A stretch of 64,000 nucleotides of DNA from KBS50 sp042666615 (GTDB taxonomy: Bacteria; Actinomycetota; Actinomycetes; Mycobacteriales; Micromonosporaceae). The notes beneath the pieces were generated by a model. It did no database searches. It was not told where the DNA came from and worked only from the letters and a program-made list of their open reading frames with translations. Position numbers and translations under genes: made by a program. Where the stretch lies: contig NZ_JBHTDD010000015.1 of NCBI RefSeq assembly GCF_042666615.1, forward strand, positions 1-64,000. Direction: 5' to 3'. Below, piece by piece: positions 25,163 through 33,548 of the stretch. Each line of letters begins with the position of its first letter. The stretch's first letter is position 1.

Positions 25163-25573
25163 TCAGGCTACCGGCGTCGCCCCCGCCGCGCGGGCCCGCA
25201 GCAGACCGGCGACGGTCTGTCCCGTGGCCACCGGGTCCAGCGGGTGCGTGAGGGTGGCGTCCGCCCGGGAGTACGCGGCGAGCCAGCGGTCCGCCGCACG
25301 GGCGATGACCACGCAGGTGGGCGGAGCGTCCGGTCGGTCGTCCTTGATCTGTCGGGCGATGCCGAGGCCACCACCGGGGCTGGCCTCGCCGTCCAGCAGC
25401 ATCAGGTCGACCTCGTAGTCATCGACCACCCGCACGCACTCGTCGTAGTCGCTGGCCTCGACGAACTCGACCACCAGATCGCCGGCCGGCCGGGTGCCCA
25501 CGGCGAGCCGCATCCGGTCGCGGACCTCCGGGTCGTCGCTGTAGAGCAGGACGGTGTACACACGATCGCTCAT
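25163..25573 (-). CDS. Orphan receiver-domain protein, degenerate
   Basis: A 136-residue single receiver domain without output domain. Acidic pair Asp13-Asp14 and the phospho-acceptor Asp61 (L-M-L-L-D-G-E) are present. The usual Thr/Ser position appears to be Ala (C-V-V-I-A-R-A), and the conserved Lys before Pro is His (L-T-H-P-L-D). Normal phosphotransfer chemistry is therefore doubtful; it may bind partners independently of phosphorylation. No histidine kinase is adjacent. It lies 68 bases upstream of trpD on the same strand. Confidence 0.75.
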   Translation of the reverse strand: MSDRVYTVLLYSDDPEVRDRMRLAVGTRPAGDLVVEFVEASDYDECVRVVDDYEVDLMLLDGEASPGGGLGIARQIKDDRPDAPPTCVVIARAADRWLAAYSRADATLTHPLDPVATGQTVAGLLRARAAGATPVA

Positions 25574-25722
25574 CGTCGCAGGGCTCCCACCTCTTAGCTG
25601 CGCGCTGATCGTACCGGTCACCCCCGCGCCGCCGGACGGCCGGTCCGGCAGCCGACACCGGGAGCCGCCAGGGTCGTGCCCCCGCGCCAGCGGGGTCGCA
25701 CCGTCGGGCGGGGGTCGGGCCG

Positions 25723-26649
25723 TCAGGCGGGGGCACCGGCGGCGTGCTCGCGGGCCTCCTGCCGGTCCAGTTCCCGGTCGGCGCGGCGGGCCTCCCGCTC
25801 GGACTGACGCATCCACTGGTAGACAAGCACGGCGAGCATTGTCACACTGACGAACTCCCCGCCGGCCCAGAGAATCCCACCGGCGACCCGCTGGTCGGCC
25901 CACGGATCGGCCCAGGACAAGCCGAGGGACGGATACCAGTCACCGCCGAACAGGGTGCTGGACTGCATGACGGTCAGGCCGAGAACCGTATGGAACGGCA
26001 CGGACAGCACCATCAACAGGCCGCGGGCCGGGTACGGCCAGCGGCCGGGCAGCGGGTCCAGCCCGACCAGCGGCCAGAAGAACAGGCATCCGGTGGCGAT
26101 GAAGTGCGCGTGGACGAGTTCGTGCGCCCAGTCGTTCGCCAGCGTGACCTCGTAGAGGCCGGTGAAGTAGAGCACGAACGGGTTGACCACGAAGATCGCG
26201 AAGGCGACCAGCGGGAAGCTGACCACCCGGGCGAACCGACTGTGCACCAGGGCCAGCAGATACCGCCGGGGGGCCCGGGGCAACGTCCGCAGCGCCAGCG
26301 TCACGGGCGCACCGAGAGCGAGGAAGATCGGCGCCACCATGGAGAGGACCATGTGCTGCACCATGTGCACCGAGAGCAGCGTCGTGTCGTAGGCGCCCAG
26401 CCCGCTCAGCGTGACCAGGGCGATCCCGCCCAGACCCGGCCCGAGGAAGAGCAGCGTACGGCTGATCGGCCAGCGATCGCCGCGCATCCGCAGCCGATGA
26501 ACGCCGTACAGGTAGCCGGCCGCGGCCAGCACGAGCAGGACCGCCAGCCAGTTGTCCACCGCCGACTCGGTGAGGACCCGTACGGCGGTGAACGGTGGCG
26601 GGCCGGCGGCGACCGGGCTCGGAGTTCCGGCGGTGGCGAGGTACAGCAC
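25723..26649 (-). CDS. ctaG: Cytochrome c oxidase assembly factor CtaG-like
   Basis: A 308-residue membrane protein with about seven helices of the caa3_CtaG family. The signature V-H-M-V-Q-H-M lies on an inner helix near residue 97, with further conserved His in H-E-L-V-H-A-H-F. The family helps insert copper into the oxidase, consistent with ctaE being divergent next door. GTG at 26649 has TAACCT seven bases upstream and a GGAGG too close to serve well, so a leaderless start is likely. The frame is open to 26838. Confidence 0.87.
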   Translation of the reverse strand: MLYLATAGTPSPVAAGPPPFTAVRVLTESAVDNWLAVLLVLAAAGYLYGVHRLRMRGDRWPISRTLLFLGPGLGGIALVTLSGLGAYDTTLLSVHMVQHMVLSMVAPIFLALGAPVTLALRTLPRAPRRYLLALVHSRFARVVSFPLVAFAIFVVNPFVLYFTGLYEVTLANDWAHELVHAHFIATGCLFFWPLVGLDPLPGRWPYPARGLLMVLSVPFHTVLGLTVMQSSTLFGGDWYPSLGLSWADPWADQRVAGGILWAGGEFVSVTMLAVLVYQWMRQSEREARRADRELDRQEAREHAAGAPA

Positions 26650-26656
26650 GCCCTCC

Positions 26657-26662
26657 AGGTTA
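26657..26662 (-). promoter_or_regulatory. Leaderless -10 box, ctaG
   Basis: TAACCT on the minus strand, seven bases before the GTG at 26649. Confidence 0.4.
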
Positions 26663-26861
26663 GGCCAGGTCGTACCGGGCGGTCCGGCGGGCGGCCGAGC
26701 GGCGGTCGGCCGAGCGGCGGTCGCTGGGCCGACCGGTGCGCGGGCGCCGCGGCCGGACGGGCGACCGGCGGCCGGACGGGCCCGCCTGTCTCGCTTGTCG
26801 GGACCACCTCCGGATGGTTCGGGGACCGGATTGGCCACCCCGACGATCGCCGCCGCTGATC

Positions 26862-26883
26862 GGAGGCAATAATGACCGCGTGA
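26862..26883 (+). promoter_or_regulatory. Three-codon ORF overlapping ctaE start
   Basis: GGAGG (26862-26866) is placed for the ATG at 26872, which opens ATG-ACC-GCG-TGA. Its stop shares bases with the ctaE GTG at 26880 (GTGA). Alternatively AATAAT at 26868-26873, six bases before the GTG, is the -10 of a leaderless ctaE message. The two readings exclude each other. Confidence 0.45.
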
Positions 26884-27479
26884 CTGCGGCCCCAGCGATT
26901 GACAAGAGCCGGATCCACTCGTTGACGCGTCCCAACATGGTCAGCGTCGGGACGATCGTGTGGCTCTCCAGTGAGTTGATGTTCTTTGCGGCGCTGTTCG
27001 CGATGTACTTCTCCATCCGGGCGGCGGCGCCCGAGCAGTGGGCCGAGCACACCGAGCACCTCAACATCCCCTACGCGACCACCTTCACGGTGATCCTGGT
27101 GCTCTCCTCGGTGACCTGCCAGCTCGGCGTGTTCGCGGCGGAGAAGGGCGATGTCTTCGCGCTGCGCCGCTGGTTCGCCATCACCTTCGTGATGGGCCTG
27201 GTCTTCGTGCTGGGACAGCTCAACGAGTACCGCGAGCTGGTACACGAGGGCATCAAGATCAACGGTGACGGCTACGGGTCGATGTTCTACCTGACCACCG
27301 GCTTCCACGGCCTGCACGTGACCGGCGGCCTCGTCGCGTTCATCATCTTCATGATCAGGACCACCATGGGCCGGTTCACTCCGGCTCAGGCCACCTCGGC
27401 GATCGTCGTGTCGTACTACTGGCACTTCGTGGATGTGGTGTGGATCGCTCTGTACGGGATGATCTACTGGTTGCAGTGA
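26880..27479 (+). CDS. ctaE: Cytochrome c oxidase subunit III
   Basis: A 199-residue subunit III with five hydrophobic helices. Conserved features are S-S-E-L-M-F-F near residue 31, the G-F-H-G-L-H-V motif near 140 and S-Y-Y-W-H-F-V-D-V-V-W near the C-terminus. It leads the ctaE-qcrC-qcrA-qcrB order that builds the bcc-aa3 supercomplex. The GTG at 26880 is the only in-frame start giving MTAAPAIDKSR; how it is initiated is discussed under the neighbouring regulatory entry. Confidence 0.95.
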   Translation: MTAAPAIDKSRIHSLTRPNMVSVGTIVWLSSELMFFAALFAMYFSIRAAAPEQWAEHTEHLNIPYATTFTVILVLSSVTCQLGVFAAEKGDVFALRRWFAITFVMGLVFVLGQLNEYRELVHEGIKINGDGYGSMFYLTTGFHGLHVTGGLVAFIIFMIRTTMGRFTPAQATSAIVVSYYWHFVDVVWIALYGMIYWLQ

Positions 27480-27554
27480 TCTTGGCACGTGTCACATTCC
27501 GTGCCGCTGTTCCGTCATAAGCACAAGGTCGAGAAACCGTTAAGGACACAGGCC

Positions 27555-28442
27555 ATGACATCTGACACCCCCGACGGGCGTTCCGGCGCCGCCGCGTCCC
27601 GCCCGGGCCGGTCCGGGCCGCGCGGTCTGCTCGCGCGGCTGCGTCGCGGGCCGTCCACCCCGCGCGGCAGGGGCCGCCGCCGAGTCGGCGCGGCGGTACG
27701 ACTGCTGGCCGCGCTGACCCTGGCCGGTGGCGCGTACACCGTGTTCGCTCCCGGCATGCAGGCGCACGCGGAGGAGAGCCCGCAGCTCACCGGCGCCGCC
27801 GCCGACGGCAAGGCGCTGTACGACGTGAGCTGCGTCTCCTGTCATGGTCGAAACGCGCAGGGCGTCGAGGGTCGCGGGCCGAGCCTGGTCGGCGTCGGCT
27901 CGGCCGCCGTGGAGTTCCAGGTCGGCACCGGCCGGATGCCGATGGCTCGCCAGGAGGCGCAGGCTCAGCGCAAGCCCCCGGTGTTCGACGACGACCAGGT
28001 GCAGCAACTCGGCCAGTACATCCAGGAACTCGGCGGCGGTCCGCAGGTGCCCCAGCGGGATGACCTGGGGGCAGGTGGCGACGTCGACGAGGGCGGCCGG
28101 CTCTACCGGATCAACTGCTCGTCCTGCCACGCGTTCGGTGGTGGCGGGGGCGCGCTGTCGTCCGGCAAGTTCGCGCCAAGTCTCGCGCCGTCCAGCGACC
28201 GGCAGATCTACGCGGCCATGCTCAGCGGCCCGCAGAACATGCCGGTGTTCGGGGACAACCAGCTGCGGCCGGACCAGAAGGCCGACCTGATCGCGTTCAT
28301 CCAGGACACCCTCCAGAAGGGCGAGGACCCGGGTGGGTTCAACCTCGGTCGGTACGGACCGGCGACCGAAGGGCTGGCCGTCTTCCTGGTCGGGATCGTC
28401 GCGCTGGTCTTCGCGGCGCTGTGGATTGCGGGGAAGTCATGA
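27555..28442 (+). CDS. qcrC: Cytochrome bc1 complex diheme cytochrome c subunit
   Basis: A 295-residue membrane-anchored cytochrome cc. A basic, disordered first 45 residues precede an N-terminal helix. Two class I cytochrome domains follow with C-V-S-C-H and C-S-S-C-H heme-attachment sites, then a C-terminal helix. This diheme form replaces soluble cytochrome c in actinobacterial supercomplexes. ATG 27555 has AAGGA eight bases upstream; a GTG at 27489 would extend the protein by 22 residues. qcrA overlaps by four bases. Confidence 0.95.
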   Translation: MTSDTPDGRSGAAASRPGRSGPRGLLARLRRGPSTPRGRGRRRVGAAVRLLAALTLAGGAYTVFAPGMQAHAEESPQLTGAAADGKALYDVSCVSCHGRNAQGVEGRGPSLVGVGSAAVEFQVGTGRMPMARQEAQAQRKPPVFDDDQVQQLGQYIQELGGGPQVPQRDDLGAGGDVDEGGRLYRINCSSCHAFGGGGGALSSGKFAPSLAPSSDRQIYAAMLSGPQNMPVFGDNQLRPDQKADLIAFIQDTLQKGEDPGGFNLGRYGPATEGLAVFLVGIVALVFAALWIAGKS

Positions 28443-29539
28443 GCGAGACTGAGCACGGCGGCACCGAGCCGCAGCACGGCGGTTCACGGCCGAGGGTGGA
28501 CCTCAGTGATCGCCGGCTCTCCCGGTTCGAGATCGTCCAGGAGGGCGCCCGTCGGGACGACATCGAGATCGTCCACTACGAGCCGCCGTTCCCGGTTCCG
28601 GGGACGAAGGCCGAGCGCCGGCTGACCCGGTCGATCGGGGCGATGTTCCTGCTCACCGGCCTCGCCTCGACCGCGTTCATGGTCATCTACATCTGGTGGC
28701 CGTTCGAGTACGACCGGGGCTCCTGGGGGCTGTACACCCCGCTGCTCGGGGTGACCCTCGGCGTCGCGCTGCTGGGCATCGGCTTCGGCCTGCTCTCCTG
28801 GGGCAAGAAGCTGCTGCCCAGGGAGATCTCGATCCAGGACCGGCACACCGGGCCGTCCTCCGACGACGACCGCACGATCGCCGCGCAGACGATGCTCTAC
28901 ATGGCCGACGAGATCGGCGTCCGCCGGCGGCCGCTGCTCGGTCTCACCGCCCTGCTGGGACTGGCGCCGGTCGGCCTGGTCGCCGCCGCGCCCCTGGTCG
29001 GTGGGTTGATCAAGCAGCCGCACGAGAAGAACCAGATGTTCACCACCGGCTGGGACCCGGAGGGGAACGACGGTGACCTGGTGTCGGTGACCCGCGAGGA
29101 CGGCACCCGGGTCCGGCCCGAGGACATCAGCCCCGGTGGCCAGATGACCGTGTTCCCGGGCATCCCGCACGGGCACAGCAACCTGCACGCGGACTCGCCG
29201 GTGCTGCTGATCCACCTGCGGGAGGACGACGCGGAGGTCGCCCGGTCCGCCAACGAGCGGGCGGGCAAGCAGGACTACATGTACGGCAACTACATCGCGT
29301 ACTCGAAGATCTGCACCCACGCCGGCTGCCCGGCCAGCCTGTACGAGCAGCAGACCAACCGCCTGCTCTGCCCGTGCCACCAGTCGCAGTTCCTGATCAC
29401 TGACAACGCCAAGCCTATCTTCGGACCCGCCAGTCGCCGGCTGCCCCAGTTGCCCATCGAGGTGGACGCTGACGGCTTCTTCGTGGCAAAGTCCGACTTT
29501 ACGGAGACGGTTGGGCCGGATTTCTGGGAGCGGCCATGA
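28439..29539 (+). CDS. qcrA: Cytochrome bc1 complex Rieske iron-sulfur subunit
   Basis: A 366-residue Rieske subunit with three membrane helices (about 65-90, 100-120, 170-195), as in mycobacteria. The C-terminal domain holds the [2Fe-2S] ligands C-T-H-A-G-C and C-P-C-H-Q-S. ATG overlaps the qcrC stop and its own stop overlaps qcrB (both ATGA), so the three bc1 genes are coupled. Confidence 0.96.
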   Translation: MSETEHGGTEPQHGGSRPRVDLSDRRLSRFEIVQEGARRDDIEIVHYEPPFPVPGTKAERRLTRSIGAMFLLTGLASTAFMVIYIWWPFEYDRGSWGLYTPLLGVTLGVALLGIGFGLLSWGKKLLPREISIQDRHTGPSSDDDRTIAAQTMLYMADEIGVRRRPLLGLTALLGLAPVGLVAAAPLVGGLIKQPHEKNQMFTTGWDPEGNDGDLVSVTREDGTRVRPEDISPGGQMTVFPGIPHGHSNLHADSPVLLIHLREDDAEVARSANERAGKQDYMYGNYIAYSKICTHAGCPASLYEQQTNRLLCPCHQSQFLITDNAKPIFGPASRRLPQLPIEVDADGFFVAKSDFTETVGPDFWERP

Positions 29540-31164
29540 AACGCCGAAAGATGGACGTAGCGGCGGTACCGGGTAAGGCCGCTGGTGGGGTGGACGACCG
29601 TTTCCAGGCCGCCACGCCGCTGCGCGCGCTGCTCAACAAGGTCTTCCCCGACCACTGGTCGTTCCTGCTGGGTGAGATCGCCCTCTTCTCGTTCGTCGTG
29701 CTGTTGTTGACGGGCGTCTTCCTGACGTTCTTCTTCGAGCCGGCGATGACCGAGGTGGTCTACGACGGCAGCTACCGGCCGTTGCAGGGCACCACCATGT
29801 CGGCCGCGTACGCCTCGAGCCTGGACATCTCGTTCGACGTCCGGGGCGGCCTGATCATGCGGCAGATGCACCACTGGGCGGCGCTGCTGTTCATGGCGTC
29901 GATCGTGGTGCACATGATGCGGGTCTTCTTCACCGGCGCCTTCCGCAAGCCGCGCGAGGCCAACTGGATGATCGGCTACCTGCTCTTCTGGGTCGGCTTC
30001 CTGGCCGGATTCACCGGTTACTCGCTGCCGGACGACGGTCTGTCCGGCACCGGGTTGCGGATCGCCTCCGCCATCATCCTGTCGATCCCGGTGATCGGAT
30101 CCTGGGTCAGCGCGGCGATCTTCAATGGCGAGTTCCCTGGCACGATCATCATCAGCCGCTTCTTCATCGCCCACGTGCTGCTGATCCCGGCCCTGTTGGT
30201 GGCGCTGATCAGCGTGCACCTCGGCCTGATCTTCAAGCAGAAGCACACCCAGTGGCCCGGCCCCGGGCGGACCAACGACAACGTGGTGGGCGAGCGGATG
30301 TTCCCGCGCTATGCGATCAAGCAGGGCGGGTTCTTCATGATCGTCTTCGGCGTCATCGCCCTGCTCGCCGGTGTCTTCCAGATCAACCCGATCTGGCTGT
30401 TCGGTCCGTACGAGGCCGCCGTCGTCTCGGCGGCCAGCCAGCCCGACTGGTACGTGATGATGCTGGACGGCTCGACGCGGTTGATGCCGGCCTGGGAGAT
30501 CAATATCCCGATCGGCGACGGGTACGTGATCCCGCCGTTGTTCTGGCCCACCGTGGTACTACCCGGCTTCCTCACGGTGCTTCCGCTGCTCTACCCGTTC
30601 ATCGAGGCGCGGCGGACCAAGGACTACCGGGTCCACAACCTGCTCCAGCGACCGCGGGACAACCCGGGACGGACCGCCCTCGGCGCCATGGCGGTGACCT
30701 TCTTCCTGGTGCTGACCCTGTCCGGGGCCAACGACGTGATCGCGGACAAGTTCCACATCAGCCTGAACGCGATGACCTGGGCGGGTCGGATCGGCCTGCT
30801 GCTGTTGCCGCCGTTGGCCTACTACGTGGCGTACCGGATCTGTCTGGGCCTGCAGCAGCACGACCGGGAGGTGCTCGCCCACGGCGTGGAGACCGGCATC
30901 ATCCGGCGCACCCCGGACGGCCGGTTCTACGAGGTCCACCAGCCGCTGGCCGGCGCCGACGGACACGACGGGCACGCGGAGCTGGAATACGCCGGCTGGG
31001 TGGTGCCGAAGAAGATGAACCGGCTGGGGGCACTCGGGCCGGCCATCAAGGGCTTCTTCTACCCGGTGGAGAAGCCGGCCGAGGCTCCGGTCTCGCCCGG
31101 ACACCCGCCGGTCGAGCCCCGTCCCGAGCGGCAGGAGATCGGCACCCGCGAGGGTGGTCGCTGA
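29536..31164 (+). CDS. qcrB: Cytochrome bc1 complex cytochrome b subunit
   Basis: A 542-residue cytochrome b with eight or more membrane helices. Paired heme-ligand histidines occur in M-H-H-W-A-A-L and V-V-H-M-M-R-V (one helix) and in I-A-H-V-L-L and S-V-H-L-G-L-I (the other). The cytosolic C-terminal extension after about residue 430 is typical of actinobacterial QcrB. This subunit is the quinol-binding core and the target of telacebec-type inhibitors in mycobacteria. A T-ended hairpin follows 70 bases on. Confidence 0.96.
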   Translation: MKRRKMDVAAVPGKAAGGVDDRFQAATPLRALLNKVFPDHWSFLLGEIALFSFVVLLLTGVFLTFFFEPAMTEVVYDGSYRPLQGTTMSAAYASSLDISFDVRGGLIMRQMHHWAALLFMASIVVHMMRVFFTGAFRKPREANWMIGYLLFWVGFLAGFTGYSLPDDGLSGTGLRIASAIILSIPVIGSWVSAAIFNGEFPGTIIISRFFIAHVLLIPALLVALISVHLGLIFKQKHTQWPGPGRTNDNVVGERMFPRYAIKQGGFFMIVFGVIALLAGVFQINPIWLFGPYEAAVVSAASQPDWYVMMLDGSTRLMPAWEINIPIGDGYVIPPLFWPTVVLPGFLTVLPLLYPFIEARRTKDYRVHNLLQRPRDNPGRTALGAMAVTFFLVLTLSGANDVIADKFHISLNAMTWAGRIGLLLLPPLAYYVAYRICLGLQQHDREVLAHGVETGIIRRTPDGRFYEVHQPLAGADGHDGHAELEYAGWVVPKKMNRLGALGPAIKGFFYPVEKPAEAPVSPGHPPVEPRPERQEIGTREGGR

Positions 31165-31232
31165 CCCGGTCGGATCGGGCTCGACGCCGCGTCCGGCTTC
31201 GCCTCAGGCGCGAGCGTCGCATCATGTGGCGT

Positions 31233-31273
31233 GATGGCGCCCACCGTTCCCGGTGGGCGCCATCGCCGCTTTT
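31233..31273 (+). terminator. Rho-independent terminator after qcrB
   Basis: A perfect 14-bp stem (31233-31246 with 31251-31264), loop TTCC, followed by GCCGC and TTTT (31270-31273). It ends the ctaE-qcrCAB message. Confidence 0.85.
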
Positions 31274-31632
31274 CGGCTTGCGAGGCGCCTGCCGGACTTT
31301 TGGTCGGCCGGCTCAGCGGGTGGCGCCAGCCGATCCCTTGATCGACACGAGATGCGGGATATCGGGGGGTGTACCGGCCCCAACGGCCCGACATGCCGCA
31401 CATCGAGTTGATCCAGCGAATAGTGGGCAGGTGAGGCTGCTGCGGGCCGGTGCCCGCCTGCTGTCCGCGAGGGCCCTCGGGGAGTCGGCTCGCGGCCGGG
31501 CCAGGAGGGTCGGGTACCCGCCGCTCCCAGGCGCCATGCCCGGAACGCCGGATAAACATGATTCGGCCGGTATCCGCGTGTCCGGCCGCCAACCGGGTAC
31601 CCCCCGAATCCAACGACCGAGGGGGGAACACC
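31274..31632. other. Intergenic region before DUF4142 gene
   Basis: About 360 bases without a credible gene; short frames here have poor codon usage. The only clear element is the GGGGGGA ribosome site at 31620-31626 for the next ATG. I could not settle on a promoter. Confidence 0.4.
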
Positions 31633-32286
31633 ATGTTGGGCGTCAAACGGCTAGCCGTGATCGCCGGGATGGCGATCGTCGGCCTCGCGCCGGCCGCCGC
31701 CGCACAAGCCGCGGCCCAGCCGTCGCCGCAGGACACGCAGTACCTGCAAACCGTCCACCAGGTCAACCTGGCGGAGATCGCCGGCGGCGACATCGCACAG
31801 CAGAAGGCGCAGAGCCAGCAGGTCAAGGACCTCGCGACGCAGTTCGTCACCGATCACACCCAGCTCGACCAGGCGGTGCAGAGCACCGCCCAGCAGACTG
31901 GGGTGACGCTGCCGAACGCGCCGACCAACGACCAGCAGGCGGTGCTCAACCAGCTCCAGGGGCTGAGCGGGGGCGCCTTCGACAACGCCTGGGTGACCGC
32001 CGAACTGGCCGCGAAGCAGCAGGCCATCCAGGCCACCGAGACGGAGATCAACCAGGGCTCCGACCCGGCGGTGAAGCAGCTGGCGCAGCAGGCACTGCCG
32101 GTGCTGCAGGCGCACTACGAATCGCTGCAGGCGCTGGCTCAGAGCCTGGGCATCGCGGTGCCGAACGCCACGCCCAGTCCCGGCGGGACCGCGGGCACTC
32201 CCGGCACCCAGAGCCCGACCGAATCACCCACCGAGTCCCCGGGGACCGGTGGCCTGACCGAGGAGCCCGTGCCGAGCCCCACCTGA
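31633..32286 (+). CDS. DUF4142 secreted protein
   Basis: A 217-residue exported protein. Residues 1-28 are a Sec signal peptide ending in A-A-A-Q-A-A-A. Residues about 32-175 form the DUF4142 four-helix bundle, rich in Gln and Ala (N-L-A-E-I-A-G-G-D-I-A, F-V-T-D-H-T-Q-L-D). The last 40 residues are a Pro/Thr/Ser-rich tail (T-E-S-P-T-E-S-P). DUF4142 proteins are ferritin-like helical bundles of unknown function. The ATG has a strong ribosome site. It is flanked by terminators and is probably monocistronic. Confidence 0.87.
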   Translation: MLGVKRLAVIAGMAIVGLAPAAAAQAAAQPSPQDTQYLQTVHQVNLAEIAGGDIAQQKAQSQQVKDLATQFVTDHTQLDQAVQSTAQQTGVTLPNAPTNDQQAVLNQLQGLSGGAFDNAWVTAELAAKQQAIQATETEINQGSDPAVKQLAQQALPVLQAHYESLQALAQSLGIAVPNATPSPGGTAGTPGTQSPTESPTESPGTGGLTEEPVPSPT

Positions 32287-32307
32287 TCGACGGCGAGCGG
32301 AGCGGGT

Positions 32308-32336
32308 GGGTCCGCCGGCCACCGGCCGGCGGACCC
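32308..32336 (+). terminator. Terminator between DUF4142 and Lrp-type genes
   Basis: A perfect 13-bp GC stem (32308-32320 with 32324-32336) with loop ACC. It lies between convergent genes and could serve both directions. Confidence 0.7.
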
Positions 32337-32360
32337 AGCGGACGTCCATGGGGAGACGAC

Positions 32361-32648
32361 CTAGTCGGCGTCCGCCAGGCCGATCGCGAACGCCTCTTCG
32401 AGGTCGTGCTGGGAGTACGCCCGGAAGGCGATGTGCGACTCGGTGTTCACCACCCCGGGTGTCTTCGAGATCTGGCCGGCGATCACCTCTGCGACCTGGT
32501 CGAACTCGCGTACCCGGACGATGGCGATCAGGTCGGTGTGGCCGGCGACCGAGTAGACCTCGCTGACGCCCGGTAGGGCGGCGAGCGCCTCGGCCACCTC
32601 CGGGATCGAGTCGGTGGCGCAGTCGATCAGAACGATCGCGGTGATCAC
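32361..32648 (-). CDS. Lrp/AsnC-type ligand-binding domain protein
   Basis: A 95-residue protein consisting only of the RAM/SLAC domain of Lrp/AsnC regulators (alpha-beta sandwich; L-P-G-V-S-E-V-Y-S-V-A-G-H-T-D-L). It has no DNA-binding helix-turn-helix. Such stand-alone modules bind amino acids and oligomerise, and may modulate full-length regulators. The GTG at 32648 is preceded by AGGAGAGGAG. A minus-strand TAACAT (32679-32684) could be its -10. Confidence 0.85.
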   Translation of the reverse strand: MITAIVLIDCATDSIPEVAEALAALPGVSEVYSVAGHTDLIAIVRVREFDQVAEVIAGQISKTPGVVNTESHIAFRAYSQHDLEEAFAIGLADAD

Positions 32649-32681
32649 CGATGGTCTCCTCTCCTGGGCGTTCCGCTCATG

Positions 32682-33548
32682 TTAGTGCTCCGTTCGGTCG
32701 CCAGGGGGCCGCGCCGGCACCGTCCGCCCGCCGCCGAACCGAACGGCGTGGCACAGTTCCTCTCCGGCAGACACCACCTCGCCGGGCCACACCACACCGG
32801 AGCGGACCGTACCGCGCACGGTGGCGCCCGCCCCGACCACGGCCCCCTCACAGCGTCCGGTGACCACCGCGTCGGGGTCGACAAGGTTGTCGCCCGCCGC
32901 CGCGTGCAGGTTGGCGGCCAGGTAGTCCGCCGGCGTGCCGCAGTCCAGGTAGCTGCCCCGGTACGGGATGATCTCCAGCTCGCCGGCCGCCTCGGCCGGC
33001 CGCCACGCGGCGCGGACCAGGTTGGGCTCCGCGGCCGAGAGTCGCTCGACGTAGCGGGCGGGCAGCAGCGAGAAGCCGGCGAACCGGTGGCCGCTGAACT
33101 CCCGGTCCGCCGGGTCGTCGACCGGCTGGCCGAGCAACCGGACGGTACGCCCGTCCCAACCGTTCAGCAGGGTCGCGATGTCCGGCCCGGGAGGCCGGTC
33201 CGGATCCGACAGATAGCCGTCCGCGTTACCGACCAGCACCCCACGCCCGGCGATCCAGTCCCGCAGCCGCGCCAGGCCGCCCGCCGTACCCAGCGGGGAG
33301 CCCGGCTCGACGGACAGGTGGGCGCGGCCGGTCGCGTGCCGCACCACCTGGTCGGCGAGGTAGCAGGCGTTGACCGCCACGGTGTCCGGGTCCGCGAAGC
33401 CCAGCGCCGCGACCCGGGCCAACGCCCGGTCGAGCAGTGGTACGTTGCCGACCGGGCAGAGCGCCTTGGGCACCACGTCCGTTAGAGGACGCAATCGTCG
33501 CCCCTCACCCGCCGCGAGCACCACCGCGCACACCGCTGAAACGGTCAT
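32682..33548 (-). CDS. Sugar-1-phosphate nucleotidyltransferase
   Basis: A 288-residue NTP transferase. The signature L-A-A-G-E-G-R-R-L-R-P-L-T and P-K-A-L lies at residues about 11-30, and the metal-binding G-N-A-D-G near 107. The C-terminal 60 residues have left-handed-helix hexapeptide features (V-V-G-A-G-A-T-V-R-G-T-V). It resembles mannose-1-phosphate guanylyltransferase/GlmU-like enzymes; the sugar is not determinable. Its ATG overlaps the stop of the NUDIX gene, so the two form an operon. Confidence 0.85.
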   Translation of the reverse strand: MTVSAVCAVVLAAGEGRRLRPLTDVVPKALCPVGNVPLLDRALARVAALGFADPDTVAVNACYLADQVVRHATGRAHLSVEPGSPLGTAGGLARLRDWIAGRGVLVGNADGYLSDPDRPPGPDIATLLNGWDGRTVRLLGQPVDDPADREFSGHRFAGFSLLPARYVERLSAAEPNLVRAAWRPAEAAGELEIIPYRGSYLDCGTPADYLAANLHAAAGDNLVDPDAVVTGRCEGAVVGAGATVRGTVRSGVVWPGEVVSAGEELCHAVRFGGGRTVPARPPGDRTEH

